Positions 1 through 8,040 of a stretch of 54,728 nucleotides of DNA are shown piece after piece. The notes beneath the pieces were generated by a model, which searched no databases, was not told where the DNA came from, and worked only from the letters and a program-made list of their open reading frames with translations. The first letter of the stretch is position 1. Every line of letters begins with the position of its first letter. The position numbers and the translations under genes are program-made. This stretch comes from CBFGTV01 sp965652145 (GTDB taxonomy: Bacteria > Bacillota > Clostridia > Peptostreptococcales > Natronincolaceae): assembly GCA_965652145.1 (NCBI GenBank), contig CBFGTV010000015.1, positions 1-54,728 on the forward strand, written 5' to 3'.

Positions 1-91
1 GGATCCTTCTCTTTCTCAAACGCAGATCATTTTCTAACAGGGAATTGTCAATTTCCTTTTCTTCTTGTTTTTTGAGATTTTTAGCTTCCAT
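1..91 (-). CDS. Carbohydrate ABC transporter permease, second subunit (5' fragment)
   Basis: Only the first 30 codons are present; the gene runs off the left edge. The ATG overlaps the stop of the upstream permease gene (TAATG, one shared base), which is translational coupling typical of paired sugar permeases. The visible peptide is a charged cytoplasmic N-terminus starting MEAKNLKKQEEKEID, with no membrane segment yet. Identification as the MalG/LacG-type partner of the first permease is inference from position, since carbohydrate uptake transporters of this class use two different permeases. It could be checked from the sequence beyond the edge. Confidence 0.6.
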   Translation of the reverse strand, partial: MEAKNLKKQEEKEIDNSLLENDLRLRKRRI

Positions 92-966
92 TATTCTTCC
101 CCCCCATCATAGTGAACCCAGTACTTTTCAGATTTAAAGGTAATTAATGTGAAGATCATGATAATGATAAACAAGAACCAGGACAACGCACTACCATAGC
201 CCATTCTGAAATACTTAAAGGCATTATCATAGATGTAAAGCGGGAACAGGTAGGTTGAATGTAATGGTCCCCCGCCGGTGATGATATATGGTCCGTTAAA
301 TTCCTGAAAGGCCTGAACCAGCTGCATTATAAAATTAAAAAAGACAATCGGCGTAATCATTGGCAGGGTAATTCTAAAGAAAATACTGGTTTTGGAAGCC
401 CCATCGATTCTAGCTGCCTCGTACAGTGATTCCGGTATATTTTTTAATGCTGCTAAAAAAATAACCATGGGAGAGCCAAACTGCCAGACCCGTAAAAGAC
501 TAATGGTGAAAATTGCATATTTGGGATTTCCCAACCAGCTAATGGGATCAACACCAAAAATACCAATTATCATATTGACAAGGCCCGTATCGGCAAATAG
601 AAAACGCCATAATACGGCAATGGCTACACTTCCTCCCAATATGGAGGGTAAATAATAGGCGGTTCTAAAGAAATTAACTGCCTTGATTTTAAAGTTCAAA
701 ATATAGGCAATAAATAAAGCGAAGGCCAACTTCAAAGGCACAGTTACAAAAACATATTTAACTGTTGTAAAAAACGATTGTCGGAACAGGTCTGTTTCAA
801 ACATTTTTCGGTAGTTTTCCAAACCAATAAATTTAGGTGCATTAATTAAATTATAATCTGTAAAGCTTAGTAAAAAGGATGCGACAAAAGGGAATGCTGT
901 GAAGATTAATAGTCCTAGCATCCAGGGTAAAATATAGGCATAGCCTTCATATTTTTTCAGCTTCAT
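91..966 (-). CDS. Carbohydrate ABC transporter permease (LacF/UgpA/LplB type)
   Basis: An inner-membrane subunit of 291 residues with about six hydrophobic helices, the usual size for MalF-like permeases of small-sugar importers. The family EAA loop that docks onto the ATPase is visible near residues 180-205 (EAARIDGASKTSIFFRITLP). It lies downstream of the binding-protein gene and overlaps the next permease by one base. With the GH105 and GH4 genes upstream it probably imports unsaturated or galacturonate-containing oligosaccharides from pectin or rhamnogalacturonan. Substrate is inferred from neighbours only. Confidence 0.88.
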   Translation of the reverse strand: MKLKKYEGYAYILPWMLGLLIFTAFPFVASFLLSFTDYNLINAPKFIGLENYRKMFETDLFRQSFFTTVKYVFVTVPLKLAFALFIAYILNFKIKAVNFFRTAYYLPSILGGSVAIAVLWRFLFADTGLVNMIIGIFGVDPISWLGNPKYAIFTISLLRVWQFGSPMVIFLAALKNIPESLYEAARIDGASKTSIFFRITLPMITPIVFFNFIMQLVQAFQEFNGPYIITGGGPLHSTYLFPLYIYDNAFKYFRMGYGSALSWFLFIIIMIFTLITFKSEKYWVHYDGGEE

Positions 967-990
967 GGTTACCTCCTCCTAGGATAATAA

Positions 991-1009
991 GGGGGAGAAT
1001 TTCTCCCCC
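991..1009 (-). other. Intercistronic stem-loop between binding-protein and permease genes
   Basis: A perfect inverted repeat, GGGGGAGA paired with TCTCCCCC and a 3-nt loop, sits in the 49-bp gap after the binding-protein gene. The tail is TTATTATCC, so it is a poor terminator. Such hairpins commonly protect or attenuate polycistronic mRNA so that binding protein outnumbers permease. That role is inference. Confidence 0.6.
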
Positions 1010-1015
1010 ATTCTC

Positions 1016-2335
1016 CTACTTAGCTAATTCTGCTAATAAACTATTGACTGTATTGATAATTTTATCGGCTGCTTGCTCAGTGTTAATTTGCTTGTAACCA
1101 AATTCTTCAATTACATTTTTGTAGAAGGCTTGCAGCTCAGCATCTTCAAAGTATGGAGAAATTCCTTTTCCTAAGAATGCAGTCACCATAACATTTCCTT
1201 CATAATTTAATCCTGAAAGCGCTCCTTCTCCCTCTAAAGTATTTAGAGCTGCTTGATTGGCAGGAATACCCCTTGATGTTCCAAGGATTTTAGTAGCTTC
1301 TGGGTCTGAAACCAGGAACTCAAGGAAGGTAGCTGCTTCCTCTGGATGCTTGGTATTTTTATTGATTGCAAAACACATAGATATCTTTGCAAGGGCTGAT
1401 GGGTTTGGCCCCAGTCCGGTTAAGAAGTCACCGGCAACAATTGTTTGATCTCCCTCAAGGGCTGCCTGGAATTTAGCGATGGCACTATCCCACTCATAAA
1501 CAGCACCATATTTACCTTGAATCCAGCTTGGTGTTTGGTCTACAGGAACATTACCTGCTGCACCTCTTGATTCCATAGAAGGTGAAACTCCCGCTTCAAC
1601 TAAAGACTCATAGAAGTTTAATCCGTCAATTAGCTCTTCTTTAGTATAAGCCACTTGGTTGTCTTCTCCGATGAAGGGCTTACCGGTTTTTTGCTCCAGG
1701 TAATATAAAATCATCAGGAAAGCACCATATTGATCTAAATCCATTGGATAATAGTCAGGGCCTAATTGAGCTTTAAAGACATCTGCCGCTGCATAAAGAT
1801 CATCAAAGGTTTTAGGAATTTCTACACCTGCATTCTTATAGGTAGTTTCATTGAAGTAGAATACCTTACCACCAATACCAACGGGAAGGGCATTTAGCTT
1901 TCCATTAATTGTGGTTTGATCCAATAATGCACTATCATAGTTGCTTACGTTTATAATATCTTTTACTTCATTCAAATCGTAAAAGCCGTTGCCATCCTTT
2001 GAGAAAAGATATAGCCAGTTCCAGTTAACCTGTAAGATGTCTGGCGCTGTGTTTCCCAGCATTTGAGTGGTCACCTTTTCTTGATGTCCTTGCCATCCGC
2101 CATATTCAGCACTAATCTTAATATGGGGATACTTGTCTTCAAATAACTTAATAGCTGCTAATGTAGCTTCATGTCTTTCATCGCCACCCCACCATGAAAA
2201 TCTTAGGGTTACTTCCTCGGGTTGATCACCATTAGTGCCTTGATTGCCTTGGTTGTTGGTTGTACTGCTTCCACAAGCGGTTAACAGCATAACCAGTGAT
2301 AAAATTAATGCAATTACTTTAACCATTTTTTTCAT
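1016..2335 (-). CDS. Extracellular sugar-binding lipoprotein of ABC transporter
   Basis: A 439-residue solute-binding protein of the family-1 (MalE/UgpB/LplA-like) group. The N-terminus is a lipoprotein signal: basic MKKMVK, a hydrophobic core and lipobox LTAC with C21 as the lipidation site, followed by a Ser/Thr/Asn-Gly linker. The mature part contains typical SBP features such as LRFSWWGGDERH near residue 45 and the TAPDILQVNW segment. It is the receptor for the two permeases downstream and probably binds galacturonate-containing oligosaccharides given the GH105 and GH4 genes upstream. Start is supported by a GGGAGG site. It is followed by the 991-1009 hairpin. Confidence 0.88.
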   Translation of the reverse strand: MKKMVKVIALILSLVMLLTACGSSTTNNQGNQGTNGDQPEEVTLRFSWWGGDERHEATLAAIKLFEDKYPHIKISAEYGGWQGHQEKVTTQMLGNTAPDILQVNWNWLYLFSKDGNGFYDLNEVKDIINVSNYDSALLDQTTINGKLNALPVGIGGKVFYFNETTYKNAGVEIPKTFDDLYAAADVFKAQLGPDYYPMDLDQYGAFLMILYYLEQKTGKPFIGEDNQVAYTKEELIDGLNFYESLVEAGVSPSMESRGAAGNVPVDQTPSWIQGKYGAVYEWDSAIAKFQAALEGDQTIVAGDFLTGLGPNPSALAKISMCFAINKNTKHPEEAATFLEFLVSDPEATKILGTSRGIPANQAALNTLEGEGALSGLNYEGNVMVTAFLGKGISPYFEDAELQAFYKNVIEEFGYKQINTEQAADKIINTVNSLLAELAK

Positions 2336-2406
2336 AGATTCATATCCTCCCTTTTATAATATTACCTGTCATGATGCCTTAAAAAATAACACCATTAAGG
2401 TAAAAA

Positions 2407-3804
2407 TTAAACAATCTCTTTCCCTACAACCCATTCTTCCAAATAATTTTTTGTTCCATCGATTAATTCGGAAAACAGCCTTTTTGCTGCTATCCTTTCC
2501 AATCGTTTTGTTGCAGGATCATTATAGAAGGCTTCAAACAGAGCCTGTTTATCTTTTCTAAAATAGGCCTCAATGAAATTTTGTTGATTGCTTCCATGCT
2601 CATAAAGCAATGGTTTTATTTGGGAATCAATTTTACCTGCCAATACAGGTTTAACACTGTTGCCGGTAAATACCGCATTTGTTTCTACCACCGATCCCCA
2701 GGGCAAATCAGGCAATTGACCGTAATTGGGCAGGTTAACATTTGTCACCAGATCGCCGCAGCCCAGCAGTGCTTTTATTTGATCAACTCCCTCCTCATCG
2801 GAGGGCTCCAGCTTCACAGTTTCAATCCCTTGATTCTGTCTTTCTGTAAGCTGAATTTTATTAATTGCATCCTCTTTTCGCCACGATACAGGGGTTAAGT
2901 GGTAACCCATTTCCTCTACCCTTTCTTTACTGGTTAAATAAGAGCTTGGCATAAATTCTGCCAAATGGCGATCGCCTGCCGCCGCAATGACACCAAATCT
3001 TCTGAATAAATCAAACTTAACCTTCTCTGAAAAGGTAAAGTGTACCCTGTCGGTATGGGCATCCTTACGATACTTTTCTATCATATATCCCTTTTGGTAA
3101 TTTTCATCAGCAAATTTCCGGTAAAGGGGGAATAGGTCAATATCTTTATATCTGGCCTCATTGACCCAGGTAAAGTGATTGATTCCTTGAACATTCACCT
3201 TAATATCTCTACGGTGGATTTCCCCATCATCACCAGTCAACCCTTGATAAATTTCCTTAAGTAACAATTGGGTACTAAATACCTCATGACAACAGCCAAA
3301 GGCTTTTATCTCGGGAAATTCACGATAAAGTGCTGCAATACACAAGGTCATAGGATTGGTATAATTAATGACCCATGCCTCCGGACAATGCTTTCGAATA
3401 GCGCTGGCAAATTCTATGTAAATGGGAATAGTTCTTAGGGCACGATTATAACCGCCTGGCCCCACAGTATCCCCCACCGACTGTAAAATGCCGTACTTCT
3501 CCGGCAAATGAACATCCACCGTCATTTCATCGAAGGTTCCGGGCAAAATGGAAATTACGACAAATTCTGCATCCTTTAAGGTTTCTTCAAGACTTTCCTT
3601 TACAGTGCAGTTCCATTGGCCAACGCTGTTTGACGACTTCTCAAGTTTCTGAAAATACTGTTGGTTACGCAATGCCGCCTTTTTTTCTATGTCATATAAA
3701 CACAGTTCACCATTGATTTCCTTCTGAAGCAGTAAATCCGACATGAAATTTTTAGCCCACGCCTTTGAGCCCCCACCAATATAGGCGATTTTAGTTGTTT
3801 TCAT
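2407..3804 (-). CDS. Glycoside hydrolase family 4, alpha-galacturonidase-like (LplD/MelA group)
   Basis: GH4 enzymes hydrolyse glycosides by an NAD- and Mn-dependent redox/elimination mechanism. The NAD-binding GGGS turn is at residues 10-13, and the metal ligands are the Cys of the CHEV motif (C172) and H210 in GINHFTW. The CHEV signature separates the alpha-glucuronidase/alpha-galacturonidase subgroup from the alpha-galactosidase (CHS) and phospho-glucosidase subgroups (family knowledge). Length, 465 residues, is normal. Lying between GH105 and the transporter genes, it most likely releases galacturonate from imported pectic oligosaccharides in the cytoplasm. The exact substrate is not proven; alpha-glucuronidase is the alternative. 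Confidence 0.82.
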   Translation of the reverse strand: MKTTKIAYIGGGSKAWAKNFMSDLLLQKEINGELCLYDIEKKAALRNQQYFQKLEKSSNSVGQWNCTVKESLEETLKDAEFVVISILPGTFDEMTVDVHLPEKYGILQSVGDTVGPGGYNRALRTIPIYIEFASAIRKHCPEAWVINYTNPMTLCIAALYREFPEIKAFGCCHEVFSTQLLLKEIYQGLTGDDGEIHRRDIKVNVQGINHFTWVNEARYKDIDLFPLYRKFADENYQKGYMIEKYRKDAHTDRVHFTFSEKVKFDLFRRFGVIAAAGDRHLAEFMPSSYLTSKERVEEMGYHLTPVSWRKEDAINKIQLTERQNQGIETVKLEPSDEEGVDQIKALLGCGDLVTNVNLPNYGQLPDLPWGSVVETNAVFTGNSVKPVLAGKIDSQIKPLLYEHGSNQQNFIEAYFRKDKQALFEAFYNDPATKRLERIAAKRLFSELIDGTKNYLEEWVVGKEIV

Positions 3805-3827
3805 CTGTGTCCCCCTCTGCTTCTAAT

Positions 3828-4895
3828 TTATCTTAAGTATTCACTATAAGCCATCATGAAGCTGCCTGTTCCTTTAGGGTCATTTGGAACTGCTTTTTCT
3901 GAGATATAATATTCATAGCTGCCATCTCGATAGGGTACATTTCCTAGACCAGCTACGCCACATATTCCGTTTAACTGATTTTTCTCCGTATCCAAATATT
4001 TTTCTACAGTACCTTCAAAGGCCTTTATTCCCCTGGCCTTAAGCTCCTGGGGCAGATATCCCAGCCTGACTCCCTTTAAAATACCATAGGCAATCATAAG
4101 GGTTCCGGAGGTTTCTAAATAATTACCTTCTCGGCTGCCGGCATCGATCACCTGATACCACATACCGCTGGTTTCATCCTGGTACCTTAACAGCCCTTCA
4201 ATGGCCTCCCTGAACATAGTCAGCAAATCCTGAGTAAAGGTATCGTTGGCATAAATAATTTCAAGGGTATCAACCATGGCCATAATAAACCATCCCATGG
4301 CTCTGCCCCAAAAATTCCTTGAAAGGCCTGTTTCCGGATGACTCCACCGTTCTTTCCTGCTTTCATCATAGCCATGATAGTAAAGCTTCTTTTCTTCATC
4401 CCAAATTCTGCGCCTTACATTTAAAAATTGGCCATGAATGTCTTCAAAACCCTTGGAATGATTGAAAACCTTTTCAAATTTTGCATAGAAGGGCATTGCC
4501 ATATAGAGCCCATCTAGCCAAACCTGATTAGGATAGATTTGCTTATGCCAGAAATTCTTCTCATTGGTACGGGGGTGCTTTTCCAATTGCTCCCTTAGCT
4601 GAACAGCGGCTTTGTGGTACTTATCTTCTCCTGTCAAATCATGTAGATCAAATAGTACCTTTCCTGCATTAATGTTGTCGATATTAAACTCATCCTGTTG
4701 GTAATTGTGAATACTTCCATCATCCTTAATAAAAAACTTTAACTGATCAACCACAAAGCTAAGGTAATTTTCATCTTGGGTAACACGATACAGGTCCAAG
4801 GCACCCTTATAGACACAACCATCTTCATAGTTCCATCTTTCCTTGTAACGCTGGTAATTCTTTAAATAGCCAGTTATAAACTTTTCTATACTCAT
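3828..4895 (-). CDS. Unsaturated rhamnogalacturonyl hydrolase, GH105 (YteR/YesR-like)
   Basis: A 355-residue alpha/alpha-barrel hydrolase that removes the 4,5-unsaturated galacturonyl residue left by rhamnogalacturonan lyases. Family signatures are WLDGLYMAMPF at residues 126-136, whose D128 matches the catalytic Asp of YteR, and NFWGRAMGWFIMAMVDTLE. There is no signal peptide, so it acts in the cytoplasm after import. The start has a GGAG site 8 nt upstream. It sits between the ABC ATPase and the GH4 gene, which makes rhamnogalacturonan-I fragments the likely cargo of the adjacent transporter. Confidence 0.88.
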   Translation of the reverse strand: MSIEKFITGYLKNYQRYKERWNYEDGCVYKGALDLYRVTQDENYLSFVVDQLKFFIKDDGSIHNYQQDEFNIDNINAGKVLFDLHDLTGEDKYHKAAVQLREQLEKHPRTNEKNFWHKQIYPNQVWLDGLYMAMPFYAKFEKVFNHSKGFEDIHGQFLNVRRRIWDEEKKLYYHGYDESRKERWSHPETGLSRNFWGRAMGWFIMAMVDTLEIIYANDTFTQDLLTMFREAIEGLLRYQDETSGMWYQVIDAGSREGNYLETSGTLMIAYGILKGVRLGYLPQELKARGIKAFEGTVEKYLDTEKNQLNGICGVAGLGNVPYRDGSYEYYISEKAVPNDPKGTGSFMMAYSEYLR

Positions 4896-4917
4896 CCCTT
4901 TAACTCCTTATGCTTTT

Positions 4918-6042
4918 TTATAGAGAAATGTTTTCTTCACTTTCAAAGTCAAACAGATGACATTTATTCATGTCAACCCAGAATTTATATTGCTCCCTCA
5001 GGGCTGCCCCTTTGATTTTTTCAGGATTTAAGCGAGAAATATACTGATTACCGCCCATTTCAAAATAAAGGTATTCTTCATTTCCCATCTGCTCTCTGAC
5101 CGATACGGTTCCTATAATATAATTTCCTGCTTCATCGGGATTGGTTTCATGGGACTTAATATGTTCTGGTCTGATACCAAACCACACCTTTTTACCTAAG
5201 TAATTCTTAACCCGATTGGCCTTCTCTGCAGGAAGCTCAAGATTTACATCGCCAATCCTGACTACCACCTTTCCATCAACATTAATCAGCTCTGATTCGA
5301 CAATATTCATGGCAGGTGCACCGATAAATCCGGCAACAAATTTGTTAGCAGGCTTATTATATAGGTTTAATGGTGTATCCACCTGCATAATTCGCCCTAG
5401 CTTCAAGACACATATTCGATCTCCCATTGTCATGGCCTCAACCTGATCGTGGGTAACGTAAATCATAGTGGCTGGCTGGCCCTCTGCCTTAAGCTGCTGA
5501 TGAAGCTGATTAATCCGTACCCTCATGGAAACCCTTAGCTTCGCATCTAAGTTAGATAATGGTTCATCGAAAAGAAAAACCTCTGGCTTTCTTACAATCG
5601 CACGACCAACTGCAACCCGTTGTCTTTGCCCACCTGACATTTCCTTGGGCTTTCTATCTAATAAATCTGTAATTTCTAATTTCTCAGCTGCTTCTTTAAC
5701 CCTTCGGTCAATTTCATCCTTAGGTGTTTTTTGAAATTTTAAACCAAAGGCCATATTGTCGTAAACTGTCATATGGGGATACAGGGCATAATTTTGAAAT
5801 ACCATTGCAATTCCCCGATCCTTTGGAGGAAGTTCATTTACACAGTTGTCACCAATCCAGATTTCGCCTCCTGTGATATCCTCCAGTCCGGCAATCATCC
5901 TCAGGGTTGTTGATTTAGAACAGCCTGAAGGGCCGACAAAAACCATGAATTCTCCATCTTTAACCTGTAAATCAATACCATGAACCGCTTTAAAGCCATT
6001 TGGATATTCTTTTTCTACTCTCTTTAGTACTACTTCAGCCAT
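4918..6042 (-). CDS. Sugar ABC transporter ATPase, MsmX/UgpC type
   Basis: A 374-residue MalK-class ATPase: nucleotide-binding domain at about 1-235, followed by a C-terminal TOBE/OB regulatory domain. Visible motifs are Walker A G37-S44 (GPSGCSKS), signature SGGQR at 136-140 and Walker B FLFDEP at 156-161. The Walker A has Ser where the textbook pattern has the last Gly; related Firmicute proteins also tolerate substitutions here. It energises the two permeases encoded at the left end. Unlike Bacillus MsmX, which serves several importers from a separate locus, this one lies inside the operon. The 139-bp gap to eda could hold a weak extra promoter. Confidence 0.88.
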   Translation of the reverse strand: MAEVVLKRVEKEYPNGFKAVHGIDLQVKDGEFMVFVGPSGCSKSTTLRMIAGLEDITGGEIWIGDNCVNELPPKDRGIAMVFQNYALYPHMTVYDNMAFGLKFQKTPKDEIDRRVKEAAEKLEITDLLDRKPKEMSGGQRQRVAVGRAIVRKPEVFLFDEPLSNLDAKLRVSMRVRINQLHQQLKAEGQPATMIYVTHDQVEAMTMGDRICVLKLGRIMQVDTPLNLYNKPANKFVAGFIGAPAMNIVESELINVDGKVVVRIGDVNLELPAEKANRVKNYLGKKVWFGIRPEHIKSHETNPDEAGNYIIGTVSVREQMGNEEYLYFEMGGNQYISRLNPEKIKGAALREQYKFWVDMNKCHLFDFESEENISL

Positions 6043-6181
6043 ATTCTCGCTCCTTTGTCTGTTGGTTCTTATCTAATACCCCATCGCAATTAAATTTTAG
6101 GTTATTCTATTTCTTGGACCTACTCTATGAAAATTTTCCTGGTAGAATAAACTAATCTTTAGTTGTGACAGGGTACTAATC

Positions 6182-6826
6182 TTATGCTCTCGCTTCTTTA
6201 ACTTTATTGACAAAAGCCTTTGCTGTTTCAGTAATTAATTCGTAGTTTCCTGTTTTTGCCCCAGCAGTTAACTCTCCTCCAACTCCAACGGCAATACAAC
6301 CATTCTTGATCCATTCAGAAACATTTTCAATATTGACACCACCTGTAGGCATCAGTACCGCCTGGGGAATGGGACCTTTAATTGCCTTGATCACATTAGG
6401 GCCATAAACACTGCCTGGAAACACCTTAATTACATCAGCACCTGCCTCCATGGCCTTTACAATTTCAGTAATTGTCATACAGCCCGGCATGTAGGGAATT
6501 TGATAACGATTGCATAATTTCGCAGTTTCCAGATCAAAAGATGGACTGACGATATATTCTGCTCCCGCTAAAATTGCAATCCTAGCAGTTTCACTGTCTA
6601 GCACTGTTCCTGCTCCAACAATTAACTCTGCTGAAGTAAAAGTTCTCTTTAATGAAGCAATTACTTCCGCTGCACCAGGAACCGTAAATGTTATTTCAAT
6701 GGCTGGTACGCCGCCATCAATACAAGCTTTAGCAATTTTCTCTGCCATATCTGAATTTTCTGCCCTAACTACTGCTACAACGCCAGTATCTGTTATTCTT
6801 TTTAGTGTTTGAATTTTAGGAATCAA
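6182..6826 (-). CDS. eda: 2-keto-3-deoxy-6-phosphogluconate (KDPG/KHG) aldolase
   Basis: Class I aldolase of 214 residues that splits KDPG to pyruvate and glyceraldehyde-3-phosphate, the last step of galacturonate/glucuronate degradation. The Schiff-base lysine is K134 in VIKVFP, the general base is E44 in PAIEITF, and R21 is the usual phosphate/carboxylate contact. It is the first gene downstream of iclR, though a terminator separates them, and it has its own promoter candidate at 6873-6901. It links pectin catabolism to central metabolism. The KDG kinase and isomerase genes needed to complete the pathway are not in this window. Confidence 0.92.
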   Translation of the reverse strand: MIPKIQTLKRITDTGVVAVVRAENSDMAEKIAKACIDGGVPAIEITFTVPGAAEVIASLKRTFTSAELIVGAGTVLDSETARIAILAGAEYIVSPSFDLETAKLCNRYQIPYMPGCMTITEIVKAMEAGADVIKVFPGSVYGPNVIKAIKGPIPQAVLMPTGGVNIENVSEWIKNGCIAVGVGGELTAGAKTGNYELITETAKAFVNKVKEARA

Positions 6827-6868
6827 ACAGAGCCCTCCTTTTTTTCTGTTTCAGAATACAAACTATAG

Positions 6869-6901
6869 TTTCATTATACGAAATAACGTTCTGTAAAACA
6901 A
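6869..6901 (-). promoter_or_regulatory. Candidate eda promoter with overlapping inverted repeat
   Basis: On the minus strand a perfect TATAAT (-10, plus 6873-6878) is preceded at 17 bp by TTGTTT (-35, plus 6896-6901). An imperfect 15-bp palindrome TTTC-N7-GAAA at 6869-6883 covers the -10 and is a plausible operator for the adjacent IclR-type regulator. A further small repeat, TTCTG-TTT-CAGAA, lies at 6844-6856. Binding is inference. Confidence 0.5.
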
Positions 6902-7022
6902 AACTTCAGAAGGCCCTTATAAGGAATTATCGTAGTATTTTTTTACATATACTTTCATTTTCGTTTTTTTTCTCATAATTTCAAAAAATTTTTATATTAA
7001 TACATATCTCCTTTAAAAATGG

Positions 7023-7066
7023 GTAAAATAAAAAGCTTGATTACATTTACCCTCTGTAACCAAGCT
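7023..7066 (-). terminator. Intrinsic terminator overlapping the 3' end of iclR
   Basis: A 12-bp stem (plus 7055-7066 with 7034-7045, one G-U pair) with a 9-nt loop is followed on the minus strand by TTTTTATTTT. The upstream arm is made of the last codons of iclR and the stop codon is in the loop. It separates iclR transcription from eda, which therefore needs its own promoter. Confidence 0.85.
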
Positions 7067-7808
7067 CTTTAGAAATCATCTGACAATAATATATCAATAA
7101 CTCTGAAAACTCACTGATTAATTCCTTCTTTACTCTAATGGCAGGTCCTGAAATACTAATCGCCCCTGCTACCTCCCCAGAATGATTCAGTATGACGGCC
7201 CCAACACACCGTACACCCAATTCATTTTCCTGTTCATCGACAGCATAACCATTTTGTCGAATCAACGACAGCTCCTTCTTCATATGATCCCATTCTGTAA
7301 TAGTGTATTTTGTAAATTCTACAATATTGGTATTGTTCCACACTTTCTTAGCTTCCTCTTCCGGGAGCTGTGCCAAAATAGCCTTTCCAACAGCAGTACA
7401 ATACATCGGGCTTCTTTTTCCAATTCTTGATACCATTCGTATTGTGTTATTTGATTCAACCTTGTCAATGTACACAATTTCATTTCCATCCCGAATAACC
7501 AAGTGAATTACTTCATTGGTCTTTGCCATAAGCTCTTTAAGGAAAGGCTTTGCAACGGTAAATAAATCCATACTTTCCAATCGCTTATTTCCCAGCTCAA
7601 AGAGCTTTAAAGTAATTTGATACTTATTAGATATCGGGTCCTGAACCACATAACCCATATGAATTAAAGTAGCCAGTAATCTATGGACGGTACTTTTATG
7701 CAAATTAATCCTAGAACTAATTTCAGTAATCCCAAGTCCTTCGCTATAGTCTGACAACACTTCCATAATGGATAAAGCCCGATCTACCGATTGAACTATA
7801 TCACTCAT
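7047..7808 (-). CDS. IclR-family transcriptional regulator (KdgR-like)
   Basis: A 253-residue regulator with an N-terminal winged helix (about 6-66: SVDRALSIMEVL, then TEISSRINLHKSTVHRLL) and a C-terminal IclR effector domain containing GNEIVYIDKVES and the ISISGPAIRV strand. Members of this family control uronate catabolism and sense keto-deoxy-gluconate-type ligands. Position directly upstream of eda and the pectin operon makes KdgR function likely. The gene carries an inverted repeat over its own -10, suggesting autoregulation, and an upstream cre-like site. The stop lies within a terminator hairpin. Confidence 0.85.
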   Translation of the reverse strand: MSDIVQSVDRALSIMEVLSDYSEGLGITEISSRINLHKSTVHRLLATLIHMGYVVQDPISNKYQITLKLFELGNKRLESMDLFTVAKPFLKELMAKTNEVIHLVIRDGNEIVYIDKVESNNTIRMVSRIGKRSPMYCTAVGKAILAQLPEEEAKKVWNNTNIVEFTKYTITEWDHMKKELSLIRQNGYAVDEQENELGVRCVGAVILNHSGEVAGAISISGPAIRVKKELISEFSELLIYYCQMISKELGYRG

Positions 7809-7851
7809 CTATTAATAACGCCCCTTTCATGGGTTCCTTTTCTTATATTTT

Positions 7852-7880
7852 ATCTTAGCACACTAAGAATATTATCTAAA
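7852..7880 (-). promoter_or_regulatory. Candidate iclR promoter with operator-like palindrome
   Basis: Minus strand: TTTAGA (plus 7875-7880), 17-bp spacer, TAAGAT (plus 7852-7857). A perfect repeat TCTTAG-CACA-CTAAGA at 7853-7868 sits across the -10, about 45 bp before the start codon, consistent with autorepression. Both boxes are only 4/6 matches, so this is a prediction. Confidence 0.42.
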
Positions 7881-7913
7881 CCCTTTTATCTTAAAGCCTT
7901 AATATTACAAAAC

Positions 7914-7927
7914 CGAAATCGTTTACA
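7914..7927 (-). promoter_or_regulatory. Candidate cre (CcpA) site upstream of iclR
   Basis: The minus strand reads TGTAAACGATTTCG, matching 13 of 14 positions of the consensus TGWAANCGNTNWCA. It lies about 105 bp upstream of iclR, just upstream of its candidate promoter. CcpA control would fit a pectin-utilisation locus. The rest of the 7809-8040 gap shows only AT-rich sequence. Confidence 0.45.
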
Positions 7928-8040
7928 AAACCATAGCTCAACTAAAGGATGATTTGTTAAAATGAGTAAAGCCTTGTGTATTATAAAAATATCATCTATA
8001 TACTACTGTAGAACAAATTTAACGGAAATTCAATATTAAA

